Shown piece by piece: positions 8,693 to 17,493 of a stretch of 64,000 nucleotides of DNA. Position numbers and translations under genes: made by a program. Positions within the stretch are counted from its first letter, which is position 1, and every line of letters begins with the position of its first letter. The stretch comes from JAGNDO01 sp963704975 (lineage in GTDB: Bacteria; Chloroflexota; Anaerolineae; Caldilineales; Caldilineaceae): positions 1-64,000 of the forward strand of contig CAVPIK010000034.1 of assembly GCA_963704975.1 (NCBI GenBank), given 5' to 3'. The notes beneath the pieces are model-generated. The model saw only the letters and a program-made list of their open reading frames with translations, had not been told where the DNA came from and made no database searches.

Positions 8693-9493
8693 TTACTCGG
8701 CCAGGATCTTCTCCAGCGCCTCGTCGTCGGGCGCGCCCATGATGTTGTAGCCGCCGTCCACGTAGACCACCTCGCCGGTGACGCCGGAGGCCCAGTGACT
8801 GAGCAGGTAGCGGGCGGCGTTCCCCACATCTTCCTGGGTGACGTTGCCAAGAGGGGCCACGGCCCCCACATATTTCAGGCTCTTGCGGAAGCCGCTGACC
8901 CCGGACGCGGCCAGGGTCTTGATGGGGCCAGCGCTGATGGCGTTGACCCGAATGCCATCCTTGCCCAGATCCCAGGCCAGGTAGCGCACGGATGCTTCCA
9001 GGGCCGCCTTGGCCACGCCCATGACATTGTAGTTGGGGGTCACCTTCTCCGCCCCAAAATAGGTCAGGGCGACCATTGCTCCGCCGTCGGGCATGAGATC
9101 CTTGGCCCGGGCGGCCAGGGCCACCAGGCTATAGCAGCTAATGTCCAGAGCCACCCGGAAGCCGTTGCGGGTGGTGTCGACAAAGCGACCGCCCAACTCT
9201 TCCTTGGGCGCATAGGCCACACAATGGACCAGAAAGTCGATCGTGCCGAAGTGATCCTTGGCCTTGGCAAAGACGGCGTCAATGGCCGCATCATCGGTCA
9301 CGTCGCACTCTTCCACAAAGCTGCTGCCCACGCTTGCGGCCAGAGGTTTCACCCGTTTTTCCAGAATTTCCCCGGCATAGCTGAATCCCAACTCGGCACC
9401 TTCCTCATGCAACGCTTCCGCAATGCCCCAGGCGATGGAATTTTTATTGGCTACCCCAAAAATCAGACCTCTTTTACCCTCAAACAGACCCAT
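8693..9493 (-). CDS. fabI: Enoyl-ACP reductase (NADH), FabI type
   Basis: Last reduction of each fatty-acid elongation cycle in the cytoplasm. Intact 266-residue SDR of FabI length. Motifs: GVANKNSIAWGIA (modified glycine-rich NAD loop of FabI), DFLVHCVAYAPKEEL, and the catalytic FabI triad Y145, Y155, K162 in LTYFGAEKVTPNYNVMGVAKA, then ISAGPIKTLAASGV and VVYVDGGYNIMG. The minus-strand start at 9493 has AAGGAG 7 nt upstream. Monocistronic. Confidence 0.96.
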   Translation of the reverse strand: MGLFEGKRGLIFGVANKNSIAWGIAEALHEEGAELGFSYAGEILEKRVKPLAASVGSSFVEECDVTDDAAIDAVFAKAKDHFGTIDFLVHCVAYAPKEELGGRFVDTTRNGFRVALDISCYSLVALAARAKDLMPDGGAMVALTYFGAEKVTPNYNVMGVAKAALEASVRYLAWDLGKDGIRVNAISAGPIKTLAASGVSGFRKSLKYVGAVAPLGNVTQEDVGNAARYLLSHWASGVTGEVVYVDGGYNIMGAPDDEALEKILAE

Positions 9494-9759
9494 ACGATTG
9501 CTCCTTGTGCAATAAATCAAAAATGGAATCAGACCGTGGGCCATTGTATCACGAATTGAGCCGCAACTAAAACCCACTTTTGATCCTGCCTTATTTCAAG
9601 GGTTCATTCTTCACCCCAATTAGCCCCTTTTTTCTTGTAACACTCATTGATGAGATCGGACTGCCGGGTCGAGGCCTGCATGCGCCAAGAGAAGTAAGAA
9701 ACACGTAAGTCAAAACAAGAAAATAGTGGGCTTTTTACCAAATTCGTGGATTTTGGTAC

Positions 9760-9788
9760 TTGCCAAAGTGCAAAACCTGTGTTACTAT
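9760..9788 (+). promoter_or_regulatory. Promoter of small RNA copy 1
   Basis: TTGCCA at 9760-9765, 17-nt spacer, TACTAT at 9783-9788. Predicted start coincides with the first base of the 82-nt unit. Confidence 0.75.
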
Positions 9789-9795
9789 TTTCAAT

Positions 9796-9877
9796 AGAGT
9801 GTTGTCTATCGCGTTGTGGTTGGAAGCCACTGTCGGGGGAAGCGTGATAGCAACACTCTTTTTTTGCGCCTTTTTTT
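9796..9877 (+). ncRNA. Small structured RNA, copy 1 of an identical pair
   Basis: 82-nt unit identical to that at 10052-10133. The outer stem AGAGTGTTG / CAACACTCT is followed directly by seven T residues (intrinsic terminator). An inner stem CTATCGCG / CGTGATAG and a small hairpin GTGG-TTGGAAG-CCAC lie inside it, leaving a G-rich CTGTCGGGGGAA strand unpaired. No start codon or ribosome site. With its own -35/-10, this is an autonomous short transcript of about 70 nt. I do not recognise the family. Confidence 0.7.
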
Positions 9878-9978
9878 AAGGGTGTGGTCAAAATGAGTTG
9901 GACCGCGGAGTTTGCGTCCCTTGACGCAGACCCGTCCAGGGGGTGCGAACTCCTCCAACTCATTTTGACCACACCCTT
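9878..9978. repeat. Long inverted repeat between the two small RNA genes
   Basis: Perfect 25-bp arms at 9878-9902 and 9954-9978 (starting AAGGGTGTGG). A second inner stem GGAGTTTGCG / TGCGAACTCC extends the hairpin. Unlike the word-repeat hairpins, the arms are non-repetitive. Could be a MITE-like element or a bidirectional terminator. Confidence 0.75.
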
Positions 9979-10016
9979 TTTGGTTAGAATTACTTAGCTT
10001 TCTCTATGTTTGCAAT

Positions 10017-10045
10017 TTGCCAAAGGTAGAAGCGTATGATATACT
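10017..10045 (+). promoter_or_regulatory. Promoter of small RNA copy 2
   Basis: TTGCCA at 10017-10022, 17-nt spacer, TATACT at 10040-10045. The -35 hexamer and spacer length are the same as for copy 1, but the surrounding sequence is otherwise different. Confidence 0.8.
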
Positions 10046-10051
10046 CTGCAA

Positions 10052-10133
10052 AGAGTGTTGTCTATCGCGTTGTGGTTGGAAGCCACTGTCGGGGGAAGCG
10101 TGATAGCAACACTCTTTTTTTGCGCCTTTTTTT
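10052..10133 (+). ncRNA. Small structured RNA, copy 2
   Basis: Identical over 82 nt to the unit at 9796-9877, including the nested stems and the TTTTTTT after the outer stem. A second T tract follows GCGCC. Starts 7 nt after a near-consensus -10. Confidence 0.72.
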
Positions 10134-10191
10134 AGCCACTATTCAAGTGGCGGTCGTATAACGGTCATGTGGCAGTTAAATAGTGAAAAAC

Positions 10192-10228
10192 AAAACGCCC
10201 TGGGAGAGGTCCTCTCCCAGGGCGTTTT
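10192..10228 (-). terminator. Strong terminator after tyrS
   Basis: Perfect 18-bp hairpin (AAAACGCCCTGGGAGAGG and complement, minimal loop) followed on the minus strand by TTTTGTTTTT. Symmetric enough to work in both directions. Confidence 0.9.
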
Positions 10229-10282
10229 TTCGTGTTTGGGGGATAGAGATGCAAAATTTAGCGCCTCTACGGGTGAGCGATG

Positions 10283-11522
10283 TTATCCCACAATGCGCAG
10301 GAATTTGCGCTTGCCTACCTGCAATATCTGCTCGCCCCCGGTGGGGGTGACCGTTGCGCCCGTGTCTTCGATGACATCTTCGTTCAATCGCACGGCCCCT
10401 TGCTGCACCATGCGCCGAGCCTCGCTTTTGGATTTGACCAGCTTGCTCTCGGCCATCACGTCCAGCAGCAGGATGGGGGCAGCCAGGGTGAAGGTGGGGG
10501 CATCGCTGGGGGCAGCGCCTTCGAACATGGCTTTGGCATCTTGGGCGGCCTGATCCGCGGCAGCGTCGCCGTGGAAGATGCTGACGATCTCCCAGGCCAG
10601 GGTTTGCTTCAGCTTGCGGGCGGGGAGGGCCCCGGCGGCCAGATCGGCCATCAGCTCGTCGATTCGCTCTGGACTCCAGCGGGTGACCAGATCGGCGTAG
10701 TTGCGGATGGTTTCATCGGGCAGGTTGAGCACCTTGGTGTAGATCACCCCCGGCGATTCGTTGATGCCGATGTAGTTGCCCGTGGACTTGCTCATGCGCA
10801 GCACGCCGTCGGTCCCCACCAAGATGGGGAAGGTGAGGACGGTCTGGGGACGCATGCCCTTGGCGTCCATCAACTTGCGCCCAGCCATCAGGTTGAAAAG
10901 CTGGTCCGTGCCGCCGATCTGGACATCCGTCTTCAGCACCACGGCGTCGAAGCCTTGCATGAGGGCGTAGAAAAACTCGTGCAGCCAGATGGCGTCGCCC
11001 TTCTCGAAGCGTTTGCTGAAGTTGTCCCGCACCAGAAATTGTTGCACGGTGAAGTTGCTGGCAATTTCGATCACATCGGTGAAGGTGAGGGTCGAGAGCC
11101 ATTTGTGGTTGTAATCGACAATCGTCTTGGCCGGGTCCAACACTTTCCAGGCCTGATCGGTGAAGCGTCTTGGCCTTTTCCAGCGCCTCGTCCAGGCTCT
11201 GCTGGGCGCGGGCGCTGGTCTTGTCGCTGGGGTCGCCGATGGTGCCGGTGAAGGTGCCGATCAGGAAGATCACCGTGTGGCCCAGCTCTTGGAACTGGCG
11301 CAGTTTGCGGATGGGGACCGTGTGGCCCAGGTGCAGATCCGTGGCCGTGGGGTCAAAGCCGCAGTAGACGCGCAGGGGGACGCCCGTGCGTTCGCATTCT
11401 TCCAGCCGCAGGCGCAGCTCTTTTTGCATGTTCTCCGTGGTCTGCTCGTCGCCAAAATCTACGCCGCGCATGAGGACGGCCATTTGGTGGTCTACGGGTG
11501 GGAAGGCAGAAGGGGTGGTCAT
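10283..11522 (-). CDS. tyrS: Tyrosyl-tRNA synthetase (one frameshift)
   Basis: Charges tRNA-Tyr. N-terminal class I catalytic domain with YCGFDPTATDLHLGHTVPI (HIGH-like HLGH), TDVQIGGTDQLFNLMAGR, and RMSKSTGN as the KMSKS loop. The C-terminal S4 RNA-binding domain is SKSEARRMVQQGAVRLNE. The frame changes once near 11160 between KAKT and the TDQAWKVLDPAKT segment. ATG at 11522. The mRNA begins about 215 nt upstream and contains a terminator hairpin and a short Tyr-containing reading frame, suggesting attenuation control. Confidence 0.94.
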
Positions 11523-11570
11523 GGTTGGGTTCCGTTTCTTTTGGGATCAGGGTTCAGAATTGTTGGCAAT

Positions 11571-11598
11571 AAAAAAACGCGGGCGGTGCGCCACGCGT
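11571..11598 (-). terminator. Intrinsic terminator within the tyrS leader
   Basis: On the minus strand, ACGCG-(T)-GGCG-CAC-CGCC-CGCGT followed by TTTTTTT, lying between the tyrS promoter and its start codon. A terminator in this place implies premature-termination control. Confidence 0.75.
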
Positions 11599-11629
11599 TT
11601 CGGACAAAGGGATGGACGGGCAAATCGAT

Positions 11630-11737
11630 CTAACGGTTTGGCCCGGACACGGCGCGCACAAGCGGGAAGGGGCGTCTCGCGCCCCCCAGATACAAGTAGG
11701 GGTTCCCGTGGGTGAGTGTGCGGTGCGGTGTGTTCAT
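11630..11737 (-). CDS. Possible tyrS leader peptide (35 aa, Tyr-Leu-Tyr)
   Basis: Short reading frame beginning 8 nt after the -10 of the tyrS promoter, hence a leaderless start. It contains NPYLYLGG, two tyrosine codons three apart, placed just before a strong GGGGCG/CGCCCC hairpin. Together with the downstream terminator this resembles a classical ribosome-stalling attenuator. No family can support it, so the peptide is an inference from position. Confidence 0.4.
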   Translation of the reverse strand: MNTPHRTLTHGNPYLYLGGARRPFPLVRAVSGPNR

Positions 11738-11744
11738 GGGCGAT

Positions 11745-11773
11745 ATAATAGCATTTTCGTGGACAGTGGTCAA
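11745..11773 (-). promoter_or_regulatory. tyrS: tyrS promoter
   Basis: Minus-strand TTGACC (11773-11768), 17-nt spacer, TATTAT (11750-11745). Confidence 0.7.
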
Positions 11774-11806
11774 AATTTCGACATAACCGCAGAGAGGGCG
11801 AGAGAT

Positions 11807-11902
11807 CTCGTTCCCACGCTCCGCGTGGGAATGAAAATCGGCGCTCTGCGCCACGGGACGCAGAGCGTCCGAGGGCGTTCCCACGCGGAGCGTGGGAACG
11901 AG
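11807..11902. repeat. Dispersed palindromic element, CGTTCCCACGCTCCGCGTGGGAACG type
   Basis: Three consecutive palindromes: a left one (CGTTCCCACGCTCCGCGTGG), a middle one built on GCTCTGCG/CGCAGAGC, and a right inverted copy ending GCGTGGGAACGAG. As far as I recall, this motif occurs dispersed in many unrelated bacteria. It sits between the divergent tyrS and 11948 promoters. Confidence 0.75.
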
Positions 11903-11913
11903 GATGGCGAGGA

Positions 11914-11941
11914 TTGCACTGCCCCGACCATGTGTTACAAT
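11914..11941 (+). promoter_or_regulatory. Promoter of the 11948 gene, leaderless
   Basis: TTGCAC (11914-11919), 16-nt spacer, TACAAT (11936-11941). The ATG at 11948 lies at the expected start of transcription and no ribosome site precedes it. Confidence 0.6.
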
Positions 11942-11947
11942 AGCTTT

Positions 11948-12678
11948 ATGGCGAAATTTACTCGACGACAAGGGCGGGCAGCCCAACAACCGGATGATCC
12001 CTATCGACTCTCTTCCGGGGGGCGGGGGGCGGGACGGGCGGCGAACCAGGCAGCTTTGCCTGGTCTTTTGGCGCGGAGACGGAGAGCGGGGCGGTGATCG
12101 AGCACGAACCCCGGGGTGACGGCTTGCGCGCCCGATTTGGGGGCGGCGATGGCCGCGTCTCGATCCGCCGGGGTGAGCCGGGATCTGGATGCGGCCTTGG
12201 AGCGCTGGTGGGCGCGTGGGGAGTTGCTGCCCCAGCCTTTGCTGCGGGATGGTCTGCTGGTGTTGGAGGCGGGTCAGCCCTTGAGCGAGAGCCAGCACAC
12301 GCTGATTTTGCGCTCGGCTTTGGCCTATGGCCGGGGCATGTTGACCGCCTTGGCCCACCAAACCGACCCAGAGCGCACGGCAGAGGTGATCAAAGAGGCG
12401 CTGTTGGATCCCCGACCCCGCTCGGCTGGCGGCTCCTTGCCCGTGGCGGATGTGCGGCGGCTGCGCCAGGAAGATGCCAGCGGCGCGGCGTGGGGGACCT
12501 ATTTGCTCCAAGCCCTGCGCATGGAGAGCAGCCTGCCCCTGGAACCCCGGCGCAGTCGGGCGGCCCAGCTTCTTGCCCAGCTCCAGGCCCAACCTGGGAC
12601 GGTGGTTCAGGCGGTTTCTTTTTCGACGCAGGAGAACCTGGGGGGGATGGGTGTGGCTCTGGCCCCCCCTTGGGTCAA

Positions 12679-12682
<4 letters not shown>
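11948..12682 (+). CDS. Unknown protein upstream of FGE-like gene, disrupted
   Basis: Starts MAKFTRRQGRAAQQPDDPYR directly at a predicted transcription start. The frame is interrupted by a TGA at 12095-12097 in a G-rich stretch. From about 12113 the same frame continues to 12682 with an Ala/Leu/Arg-rich, probably helical protein (LDAALERWWARGELLP ... YGRGMLTALAHQTDPERTAEVIKEALLDP). No family recognised. The G homopolymers at 12017-12033 make compensating indels likely. The stop overlaps the next gene (GTGA), so the pair is an operon. Confidence 0.55.
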
Positions 12683-13443
<761 letters not shown>

Positions 13444-13532
13444 AAATGCACAATGGACAATGGACAATGCACAATGGCGGGTGGACGGCGCGCACACAAT
13501 TGTGCATTGTGCATTGTGCATTGTGCATTGTT
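13444..13532. repeat. Word-repeat hairpin, CACAATG/CATTGTG type, overlapping a signal peptide
   Basis: Tandem ACAATG words on the left, and four TGTGCATT words on the right. The hairpin covers the first 29 codons of the next gene. Confidence 0.8.
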
Positions 13533-14478
13533 TTTATTACAGCTTTATTAACCCCAGAACTCGTGTTCGCGGCCTCGGAGCCGTGCAGCCCGCCCAATGT
13601 GATCCCGGCGTCCGTGTGTGATATGGACTCGTTTTACGGCGATCCGCCCCGGCAGATTCCCCAGGGGTGGACGCCTTTTGTGTTGAGCGGGGATCTGACC
13701 TTTATGCAGGATGTGGACACCCTTTGGGGCGCGCCCAGCCTGCGCATGTGGAGCAACGGCGGCACCTTCAAGGCGGGGATCTTCACCCAGGTGCAGGTGA
13801 CGCCGGGCGCGGGCTATCGGGCCAGCGTGGCCTGGGCCGCGCCCAACGAGCCGGACGCCTTTGGCCGTCAACTGGGCATTGACCCCACCGGCGGCACGGA
13901 CCCCAACGGCGGAACCGTGGTGTGGGGGGCGACCCATTGGGGACCGGGCCGGCTGCTCAACTATCCGCCGGGCAAGGGGCCCAACATCGACCTGACCGTG
14001 CGGGCACAGAGCGAGGTGATCACGGTCTTCTTTGTGACGGATCACAACCGCAGCACCGGGGACAACGTGATCTTTGTGGATGCCATCGCCCTCTACCCGG
14101 ACGAGAGCGCCCCGGCCGCTGGCTCCGCCCACGGAGATCCCTGCCCCTGTGGTGGCTGCTGCTGTGGCGCCGATTGTGCAACCCACGGCCACGCCCTTGC
14201 CGCCCACCCTCACCCCCATCCCCACAGACACGCCCACGGTGACCCCGTCCCCCACGGCCACGGAGACCCCGACGCCCGTTGCCGACCGCCCACGCCCACG
14301 GTCACCCCGCGCTGGACGCCTCTTGCCCACCATCACCCCGGTGACCGGGATGGGTTTGTTGGATTTGGACGATCTGGCCGGTCAACGTCCTGGGTTGATG
14401 TGGGGGATCGGTCTGTTGGGCCTGGCCGGGGCGGGGATCTTTGGCGGATCATTGTGGCGGATACGCCGGACAAAATAG
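13446..14478 (+). CDS. Secreted protein with Thr/Pro linker and C-terminal membrane anchor
   Basis: Starting from ATG 13446 the N-terminus is encoded by the word-repeat (MHNGQW...), and its right arm gives the hydrophobic LCIVHCALCIVFITALL, which with the following TPELVFA completes a signal peptide. Then a beta-rich ectodomain (WTPFVLSGDLTFMQDVDTLWG ... VTPGAGYRASVAW ... TDHNRSTGDNVIFVDAIALY) resembling carbohydrate-binding modules. A frame change near 14125 leads to a PTLTPIPTDTPT-type linker, a terminal transmembrane helix (MWGIGLLGLAGAGIFGGSLW) and RIRRTK. Probably anchored on the outside of the membrane. The start codon could also be later. Confidence 0.65.
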
Positions 14479-14572
14479 AACACGGATTTGACGGATGCCA
14501 CGGATTTTGACGGATCAAAAAAGATCCGTTTTGATCCGTCCGATCTGTCAAATCCGTGTTCTATTTCTTTTC
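14478..14572. repeat. Word-repeat hairpin, GGATTTGACGGAT type
   Basis: AATAGAACACGGATTTGACGG and its complement around GATCAAAAAAGATC-like words, the same family as 5700-5800. The stop codon TAG of the preceding gene is in the left arm. Confidence 0.88.
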
Positions 14573-14608
14573 TTTTCCTCATCGTTCCTCACATCGGAGA
14601 CCCCAGCC

Positions 14609-15565
14609 ATGAACATTCAGCCCCTCACCCTCCCCGCCTTTTTTCGTCTCGGCCATGCCCAGGATTTTGACGCCCGCACGGGCTGCACGGTGATCCTCTG
14701 CCCGGAGGGCGCGGTGGCCGGGGTGGATCAGCGGGGCGGTGCGCCGGGCACCCGGGAGACGGATCTGCTGCGGCCCATGCACTTGGTGACCCATGTCCAC
14801 GGCCTGCTGCTCTCCGGCGGCTCGGCCTTTGGCCTGGACGCGGCCACGGGGGTCATGCGCTATTTGGAGGAGCAGGGGGCGGGCTTCGAGACCGGCGTGG
14901 GCCGGGTGCCCATCGTCCCCGCCGCGGTGCTCTTTGACCTGGCCGTGGGTCGGGCGGATGTGCGCCCGGACGCCGCAATGGGCTATGCGGCCTGCGTGAT
15001 GGCCCAAAGCGGACCCGTGGCCGAGGGCCGGGTGGGCGCGGGGACCGGGGCCACCGTGGGCAAAATTTTGGGCATGGGGCAGGCCATGCCCGGCGGGCTG
15101 GGTGCGGCCATGTTGCGTTTGGGGGATGAGGATGAAAGTGGCGAGGGGCTGTGGGTGGGGGCGGTCGTGGCGGTGAATGCCGTGGGCGATGTGGTCGATC
15201 CGGCCAGCGGAGGAGATCTTGGCCGGGGCGTGCCTGCCCGATGGGGCGGGCTTTGCGGATTCCTTGGCCGTGTTGGGGCAAATGGCGGCGGGGGCGGCCC
15301 AACCGCCCATGCCCTTGACGAACACGGTGATCGGGGCCATCCTCACCAACGCCATGCTCTGACCAAAGAGCAGGTCAACAAAGTGGCCCAGATGGCCCAA
15401 GACGGTCTGGCCCGCACCCTCCGCCCCGCCCACACCATGATGGACGGCGACACGATCTTCGCCCTGGCTACGGGCGAAGTCCCCGCGGATGTCAACGTGG
15501 TCGGTGCCTTCGCTGCCGAGGTGATGGCCGCTGCGGTGGTGCGGGGGGTGTCTGTGAAGGGGTGA
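14609..15565 (+). CDS. P1 family peptidase (DmpA/NylC type), two compensating frameshifts
   Basis: Self-processing N-terminal nucleophile hydrolase family (aminopeptidases, 6-aminohexanoate oligomer hydrolases). ATG 14609 after a GGAG-like site. Motifs: GHAQDFDARTGCTVILCP, LLSGGSAFGLDAATGVM, YLEEQGAGF, VGAGTGATVGKI, and near the cleavage site PLTNTVIGAILTNAML, where the family places the Thr/Ser nucleophile after the conserved Asn. The segment 15210-15360 is read in another frame, then the original frame returns (TKEQVNKVAQMAQDGLARTL, MDGDTIFALATG). Family length of about 320 residues fits. Confidence 0.86.
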   Translation: MNIQPLTLPAFFRLGHAQDFDARTGCTVILCPEGAVAGVDQRGGAPGTRETDLLRPMHLVTHVHGLLLSGGSAFGLDAATGVMRYLEEQGAGFETGVGRVPIVPAAVLFDLAVGRADVRPDAAMGYAACVMAQSGPVAEGRVGAGTGATVGKILGMGQAMPGGLGAAMLRLGDEDESGEGLWVGAVVAVNAVGDVVDPASGGDLGRGVPARWGGLCGFLGRVGANGGGGGPTAHALDEHGDRGHPHQRHALTKEQVNKVAQMAQDGLARTLRPAHTMMDGDTIFALATGEVPADVNVVGAFAAEVMAAAVVRGVSVKG

Positions 15566-15584
15566 AGCGGATGTGCCAATCGAC

Positions 15585-17366
15585 TCAACCAATCCCCAAT
15601 CCCGATCCACCATATACAACCCCACCCGCTCAAAGCCCCGCTCGGCATAATAGCCCTGGGTGCCCGTGGCGGCGATGACGCTGATGGCGGCGAAGCCCGC
15701 TTCCCGGCTGAGGCGTTTGGCCTCCAAAATCAAGCGACTCCCAAGCCCGACGTGCTGCGGCGCGCCGGGCTTGTCCGCGCCGATGGCCAGGGCCGGGCCG
15801 TAGACATGCACCTCCCGGATCATGGCCGTGTCCCGAATCTCTTCCAGAAAGGCCCGGCTGCCGGCGTCAGCGGATTTGGGGAAGCTCAGGCGCAGGAAGG
15901 CGGCGATGGAGGGGGATTGGGGACTGGGGATTGGCGAGGATTGAGCGATGCTCCTTATCTCCTTGTCTCCTGTCTCCTGTCTTCCGCATCTCGCGTCTCA
16001 AAACTCAGGAAAATTTCTGTGGTCAGATCTGTTTCGTAGGTGTGGGTGCGCAGGGTGAGATCTTCTTCCCGCACTTGTTGACGCTTGATCTCCCGGCAGC
16101 GGATGCAGCCGCAGCGGGTGCCCCGGCGGGCCAGCTCGGCGTGGACCACCTCGCGCAGGTTGCTGGCCGTCACCCCGGCCCGGATGTGGTGGGCGGGGAT
16201 GTCCCGGAAGAGCCGGTTGACCCGTGTGTACGGCGGAATGGTGGGCTTGACATCGGCCAGGAGGGCGACCAATTCGGCTTCGGTGTAGGGGTGATATTCG
16301 CCGTCTGTCCAGAGATCGAATAGCTCCGTGCCCGCAATCAGCGAGCAGGGGTAGATCTTCAACTCGTCCGGGCGGATGGCCGGGTCGCGAGAAGAAGCGG
16401 GCGAAGTCGGCGTGGTCGCTCTCCGCCGTGGCCCCGTAGAGATTGGGCATCCAGTGCAGATGCAGCTTGAAGCCCGCCGTGCGCAACAGGCCCAGGGCGT
16501 GGCGCACCTCGGCCACCTTGTGCCCCCGCTTGTTCATTTCCAGGATCTCGTCGTCCAAACTCTGCACGCCGATCTGCACTTTGGTCACGCCCAGCTTGCG
16601 CAGATGGCGGATCTCCTCCGGCGTGATCCAATCGGGCCGGGTCTCGATCACCAGCCCCACATTGCGGTGGGCCGCGGTGACGTTGATGGCCTGGGCCTCT
16701 TCCAAGGACGTGGACTCGACATAATCTTTGTTCCCCGCCGCGTTCATGGCATCAAAGCAGCGGCGCACAAACCACTCCCGATAGTCCCGGCTGTACGCGC
16801 TCCACGTCCCGCCCAGAATCAACAACTCCACCTTGGAGGCGTCGTGGCCGATGCTCTCGAAGGCCTCGATCCGGCCCAAGGTCTGGCGGAAGGGGTCGAA
16901 GCCGTCCCGCTCGGCCCGCTGACAGCCCGGCTCGTCGAAGATGTAGCTCTTGGGCATGCGGTAGTCGTCCGGGCAGAAGATGCAGTGGGCCGGGCAGCCG
17001 GCCGGCGCGGTCAGCACCGTCACCGGGGCCACGCCGCTGGCCGTGCGCATGGGCTTCATGCGGATGCGGGCCATGATCGTGGGGTCCGGCTCCAGATCCC
17101 CCTCGTCGATCAGGTGGCGATAGCCGGCGATCAGATTGGCCTTGGAATAGAGACCTTTGCCGTCTTTGGGAAAGCGGGCTAAAATAGAGCGCAGCCCCTC
17201 CTTGGGCCGCCACTCCGCATCCGGCACGGCCAGGATGCGCTGAAAGATGGCGGTCATGTGCTGCGCTGTGGGCCGCCGGGTCAAAGTTGTTGCGGCTTTC
17301 CTGCCAAAGACGGCCCTTTTCCAGCACGTCATCGGGGATCTCTTCAAGTGGGATAATACGTTTCAT
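15585..17366 (-). CDS. elp3: Elp3-type tRNA uridine-34 carboxymethyl-forming enzyme (radical SAM + GNAT)
   Basis: Bacterial Elp3 forms the cm5 side chain at wobble uridine using a radical SAM and an acetyltransferase domain. ATG 17366 (MKRIIPLEEIPDDVLEKGR). The radical SAM cluster motif is CPAHCIFCPDD, followed by WITPEEIRHLRKLGVTKVQIGVQS and EMNKRGH. The zinc/tRNA region RCGCIRCREIK leads to the GNAT domain (VGLGSRLILEAKRLSREAGF, GTQGYYAERGFERVGLYMV). Frame changes lie near 17270, near 16390, and at the 3' end. A low-complexity insert sits between the two catalytic domains (15908-16000). The stop is uncertain: the tail runs into a word-repeat arm, and the nearest stop is the TGA at 15587-15585 in a shifted frame. 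Confidence 0.88.
15908..16000. repeat. Word-repeat tract inside elp3
   Basis: Two arm-like blocks, GGGGATTGG words and TCTCCTTGTCTCC words, translated on the minus strand as about 28 Arg/Gln/Pro-rich residues between FLSFET and AAFLRLSFP, where other Elp3 proteins have a short turn. Confidence 0.7.
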
Positions 17367-17393
17367 CGGTACGACTTTCTGTTCAAAAAATGG

Positions 17394-17490
17394 GACGCAG
17401 ATTCTCAAGATGCACGCAGATCAGCGCTGATTTTCCTCCTGATCAGAAAAATCAGCGAAAATCCGCGTGCATCTTGAAAATCTGCGTTCG
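17394..17490. repeat. Word-repeat hairpin, GCAGATTTTCAAGATGCACG type
   Basis: Arms ACGCAGATTCTCAAGATGCACG and complement around GATCAG...CTGATC words, between elp3 and the Uma2-family gene. Confidence 0.85.
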
Positions 17491-17493
17491 ATT

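Noticed and set aside
9796..9877. Cobalamin riboswitch, because of GCCACTGT
   Set aside because: The other conserved B12-element boxes are missing, the unit is only 82 nt, ends in a terminator, and no gene follows it in frame for control.
11523..11740. T-box riboswitch upstream of tyrS
   Set aside because: The leader has the right length and a terminator, but I cannot find the conserved AGGGTGGNACCGCG antiterminator sequence; GTGGCGCACCGC is only a partial look-alike.
12095..12097. Second selenocysteine UGA in the 11948 gene
   Set aside because: There is no redox motif at this place and the region is rich in G runs, so compensating indels explain it better.
14579..15823. Long antisense reading frame over the P1 peptidase
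   Set aside because: Only its first part is the Elp3 GNAT domain; the rest is a GC-rich shadow of the peptidase gene.
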